Below are positions 5,248 to 7,998 of a DNA stretch of 7,998 nucleotides, in pieces (the stretch's first letter is position 1; the number at the start of each line of letters is the position of its first letter). A program made the translations under genes and the position numbers. This stretch comes from Armatimonadota bacterium (GTDB lineage: Bacteria; Armatimonadota; HRBIN16): assembly GCA_028275265.1 (NCBI GenBank), contig JAPWUZ010000109.1, positions 1 through 7,998 of the forward strand, written 5' to 3'. Below the pieces are notes generated by a model, which searched no databases, was not told the origin of the DNA, and worked only from the letters and a program-made list of their open reading frames with translations.

Positions 5248-7428
5248 ATGCGGCGTTACACTGGTTGGGTTCTCGGAATATGTCTGGTGCTGGTAGTGGG
5301 GCGGGTGTATGCGGTGCCCGAGCTGCGTGCTTTCTGGGTGGACACATGGCATGCGGCAATGCGCACGCCGGCGGAGGTGGACGCCCTGATTCAGGCAGCT
5401 CGCACCGCGAAGGCAAACGCCCTGTTCGTGGAGGTGCGCAAGCGCGGGGACGCTTACTACCTCTCGCATTACGAGCCTGTCGCCAGTGATGTGTCTGGCG
5501 GCTTTGACCCTCTGGCGTATTTGATACAGCTGGCGCATAGCGAGACACCGCGCATAGAGGTGCACGCCTGGCTCGTGATGCTGCCGGTGTGGAACTCCAC
5601 GACGCCTCCGTCCAATCCTGCGCACCCTTACAACCGTTTCCCACAGTGGCTCACGCTGAATGATAGCGGCACAAGCTATGACGGCAGTAACTACAGCTTT
5701 GACCCCGGCAACCCCGAAGCGGCAGACTTCCTGTACCGCGTCGCAATGGACGTGCTGCGGCACTACGATGTGGATGGTATTCACTTCGACTATATTCGCT
5801 TCGCGGGCAACCGGTGGGGATATAACCCTGTTAGCGTCAGCCGATTCAACGCGGTTTACGGACGTACAGGGCAACCTGCATACAACGACAGTGACTGGTC
5901 GCAGTGGCGACGGGACCAGGTCACGCAGCTGGTGCGCCGAATCTACGCCTCGGCGGTCGCCATCAAGCCCTCGTGTAAGGTGACCGCTGCAACGATTACG
6001 TGGGGCAACGGTCCCACCAGCGAATCGGCGTGGCTTTCTACTTCGGCATACAGTTCGGTTTTTCAAGACTGGCGGGCGTGGACGGAAGAGGGTATTCTGG
6101 ACATCGCCATTCCCATGTGCTATTACAACCATTCCAATTCCACCTATCGCACCTACTTCAATAACTGGATAACGTGGGCGAAGAACCACCGGTATAACCG
6201 CTCGGTGGCGATCGGGCTGGGAGCGTATCTCAACACGCTATCCAACACCCTCACCCAGATAAACCTTGTGCGCACGCCAACGGCGCAGGGGGGATATTCG
6301 GACGGGGTTGTCCTCTACTCGTACGCAGCGCCAAACGTGGACAGCTCCGGCAACATCCAGTGGTATAACCCGGCTGCCTATACCAACTTTGGCAACTACT
6401 TCGGGCAGTGGGAACCGGTTCCCGACCTGCCCTGGAAGACCAATCCAACAACGGGTGTGGTCATGGGGGTTGCTCTGAGGGGTTCGAACCTTCAGCCCCT
6501 AGACCGCGCCACGGTGACCCTTTTCCGCAGTGGCTTCTCCCGCTCGCTGTCTACCGATGGTAACGGCGCATTTGCTTTTGTGGATGTGCCTCCGGGCAGT
6601 TACACGCTGCGCGTCAGCGCATCGGGTTTGACGCCGGTGAACAGGACAGTCACCGTGTCCGCAGGCAGTGTATGGCGCGAGACGGTGCTGGCGGGCAGTT
6701 TGGGAGGTAACGTCTGGCCCATGGCTGACCTGCTTCAGCAGAGCGACGGGCAGGCGGTGGTGTTACAGGATGTTCGCGTCGCCGCTGGCAACGACAGGCT
6801 GGGGGGAGCAATCTATGTCGAAGACGGTCAGTCGCCCGTTGCCATTCGGGTGAATACGAACCCGGCGGTGCCGTGGATCGAGGGTGACCGTCTGGTGATT
6901 CTGGGCACGCTGTCTACGCAGGACAACGAGCGCGTCGTTGTGCCCTCGGCGATGCGACTGGTGGGGGTGGAACTGCCTTCACAGCGTTCGCTGCAACTGC
7001 AGGTGGACTGGCGACAATGGCTGGGTAACAGCGTGCCGGTGCAGATTGACGTGTTACGCGCTAACGGCACACTGATCAGGCGATACACTCTCACGCCCGA
7101 CGACGCAGGTATCGTTACTCTGCCCAGAGATAGCGTAATCGCACCGGGCTGGTATGATGTGCGCGTGAAAAGCTCGCACTGGCTGTCCAGAAGGTTGAAA
7201 GGCGTTTTTCTCCCCTCCACGGGGAGCGCGGCGGTTTCGCTCATCAACGGTGATGTGGACGGCGATAACGAGATAACTCTGCACGACTTTGGGCTAATTG
7301 TGCAGGCCTTTGGTACGGTTCCAGGCGACGCCCTGTGGAACGCCAACGCGGACCTGGACGGCGACGGTGAGATCACCCTTTTCGACTTCGGTATTCTGGT
7401 GAGCAATTTCGGCTTGAGTGGGGAGTGA
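5248..7428 (+). CDS. secreted GHL10 (DUF187) glycosidase-like protein with C-terminal dockerin
   Basis: The 726-residue modular protein starts with a signal peptide (1-22, cut after VYA). Residues about 24-395 form a GHL10/DUF187-type barrel like that of YngK, a putative glycoside hydrolase whose substrate is not settled. Marks are ELRAFWVDTW (25-34), NALFVEVRKRGDAYY (57-71), IEVHAWLVM (103-111), DGIHFDYIRF (176-185) with D181, and LDIAIPMCYY (284-293). Next come a carboxypeptidase-regulatory-like beta domain (about 403-475, with STDGNGAFAFVDVPPGSYTLRV), an OB-like beta region (about 485-572, unassigned), a further beta module ending in SSHWLSRRLKGVFLP (642-656), and a dockerin (665-726). The dockerin has two perfect calcium loops, D669/D671/D673/T677/D680 and D702/D704/D706/T710/D713. 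The ATG at 5248 is chosen from GGAGG 6 bases upstream and the signal peptide. A TTG at 5185 in frame is inside the promoter. The permease gene follows after 1 base. Confidence 0.9.
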   Translation: MRRYTGWVLGICLVLVVGRVYAVPELRAFWVDTWHAAMRTPAEVDALIQAARTAKANALFVEVRKRGDAYYLSHYEPVASDVSGGFDPLAYLIQLAHSETPRIEVHAWLVMLPVWNSTTPPSNPAHPYNRFPQWLTLNDSGTSYDGSNYSFDPGNPEAADFLYRVAMDVLRHYDVDGIHFDYIRFAGNRWGYNPVSVSRFNAVYGRTGQPAYNDSDWSQWRRDQVTQLVRRIYASAVAIKPSCKVTAATITWGNGPTSESAWLSTSAYSSVFQDWRAWTEEGILDIAIPMCYYNHSNSTYRTYFNNWITWAKNHRYNRSVAIGLGAYLNTLSNTLTQINLVRTPTAQGGYSDGVVLYSYAAPNVDSSGNIQWYNPAAYTNFGNYFGQWEPVPDLPWKTNPTTGVVMGVALRGSNLQPLDRATVTLFRSGFSRSLSTDGNGAFAFVDVPPGSYTLRVSASGLTPVNRTVTVSAGSVWRETVLAGSLGGNVWPMADLLQQSDGQAVVLQDVRVAAGNDRLGGAIYVEDGQSPVAIRVNTNPAVPWIEGDRLVILGTLSTQDNERVVVPSAMRLVGVELPSQRSLQLQVDWRQWLGNSVPVQIDVLRANGTLIRRYTLTPDDAGIVTLPRDSVIAPGWYDVRVKSSHWLSRRLKGVFLPSTGSAAVSLINGDVDGDNEITLHDFGLIVQAFGTVPGDALWNANADLDGDGEITLFDFGILVSNFGLSGE

Positions 7429-7429
7429 G

Positions 7430-7998
7430 ATGCGCCAGAGGCTGTATCTGTGGCTGCGCAAGGTGTGGGCGGTCTTCAGCATCTATTTTCAGGACTCGCT
7501 GGCATACCGCGCGCAGGCGGTGATATGGATCCTCACCGATGTCGTACCCGCGATGGTGATGCCGCTGGTGTGGTTGTCCGCGTATGGAGGGCGGTCACAT
7601 ATCGGCGGGTACGCTCCGGGCGAGATGGTGCTGTATTACCTCTGTATGGTCACATTTACCAACTTTGTAGTCACGCACCAGATGTGGGATGTGGCGACGG
7701 AGATTAAAGAGGGACAGTTCTCGGTTTACCTGGTACGCCCCTTCAGCTACTTTCAGACCAACCTTATCCGTAATCTGGCGTGGCGTGTGTTTCGCCTTGT
7801 GGTCTTTGTGCCGATGCTTGCGCTGGCTGTCTGGATTTACGCCCCGCACCTTACGCAGGCGCGGTTTGAATGGGGTCCGACCTTCTGGCTGTCGCTGGTG
7901 ATGGGGCATCTGGTATCGTTCATGCTGTCATACGCTCTGGGGTTGCTGGCGCTGTTTTTTCAAGAAGTTTTCAGCGTGTATAACATCTACTATATCCC
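7430..7998 (+). CDS. ABC-2 type transporter permease (DUF990-like), 3' end beyond the window
   Basis: The frame stays open for 189 codons to the right edge. The product is a membrane protein with hydrophobic segments at about 29-51, 64-84, 119-138 and 150-178. It carries the ABC-2 permease signature-like stretch EIKEGQFSVYLVRPFSYF (91-108), the coupling region between helices, where an IxxG....LxRP pattern is typical of the DUF990/ABC2_membrane_6 group. Such permeases normally work as pairs with an ABC ATPase, and their substrate is generally unknown. The ATG at 7430 follows the GHL10 stop by one base, and the GGGGAG ribosome binding site (7420-7425) lies in the end of that gene, implying co-transcription and translational coupling. 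No ATPase gene is visible upstream, so it would have to lie downstream or elsewhere. Confidence 0.85.
   Translation, partial: MRQRLYLWLRKVWAVFSIYFQDSLAYRAQAVIWILTDVVPAMVMPLVWLSAYGGRSHIGGYAPGEMVLYYLCMVTFTNFVVTHQMWDVATEIKEGQFSVYLVRPFSYFQTNLIRNLAWRVFRLVVFVPMLALAVWIYAPHLTQARFEWGPTFWLSLVMGHLVSFMLSYALGLLALFFQEVFSVYNIYYI

Noticed and set aside
5071..6189. N-terminal extension of the DUF4380 protein on the minus strand
   Set aside because: It is an open frame antisense to the GHL10 gene; the signal peptide and GGAGG fix the start at 5070.
1..7998. CRISPR array, tRNA, rRNA, transposase or phage genes
   Set aside because: No regularly spaced repeats, no cloverleaf-like or rRNA segments and no such protein families were recognised on either strand.

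Overview
The window looks like chromosomal DNA of a GC-rich, probably thermophilic bacterium. The best guess is Armatimonadota, based on the C-terminal module of the large secreted protein: a 'SHWL' beta segment followed by a two-loop dockerin with the repeated 'DFG' signature. This assignment comes from recalled family style and was not checked by any search. No phage, IS element, CRISPR array, tRNA or rRNA was seen.

Layout, left to right. On the minus strand lie the first 16 codons of a small ORF (1-50), then uvrB (89-2086), then a Uma2/DUF820-type putative nuclease with a coiled-coil tail (2147-2950). The Uma2 gene is upstream of uvrB with a 60-bp gap. Next, on the plus strand, is a cytoplasmic DUF4434-type TIM-barrel protein (3048-3941), divergent from Uma2. 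Its 3' end faces the 3' end of a secreted DUF4380-type beta-sandwich protein on the minus strand (4066-5070). A compact GC-rich palindromic element fills the space between them. A 177-bp divergent control region then leads to a 726-residue secreted glycosidase-like protein (GHL10/DUF187 barrel, carboxypeptidase-regulatory-like domain, further beta modules, dockerin) on the plus strand (5248-7428). One base after its stop begins an ABC-2 type permease that runs off the right edge.

How the genes may work together. UvrB is housekeeping DNA repair and is unlinked in function to the rest. The three middle proteins (DUF4434, DUF4380, GHL10) are all from poorly characterised families with glycosidase-like or carbohydrate-binding-like folds, two of them exported. 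Together they suggest an uncharacterised carbohydrate-handling neighbourhood, but they sit on different strands and are not one operon. The permease overlaps the GHL10 transcription unit and is probably co-transcribed with it. The most interesting non-coding signals are the 88-bp palindromic element at 3964-4051, hairpins that could hide the ribosome binding sites of uvrB and of the left-edge ORF, and -10 boxes placed unusually close to two start codons.
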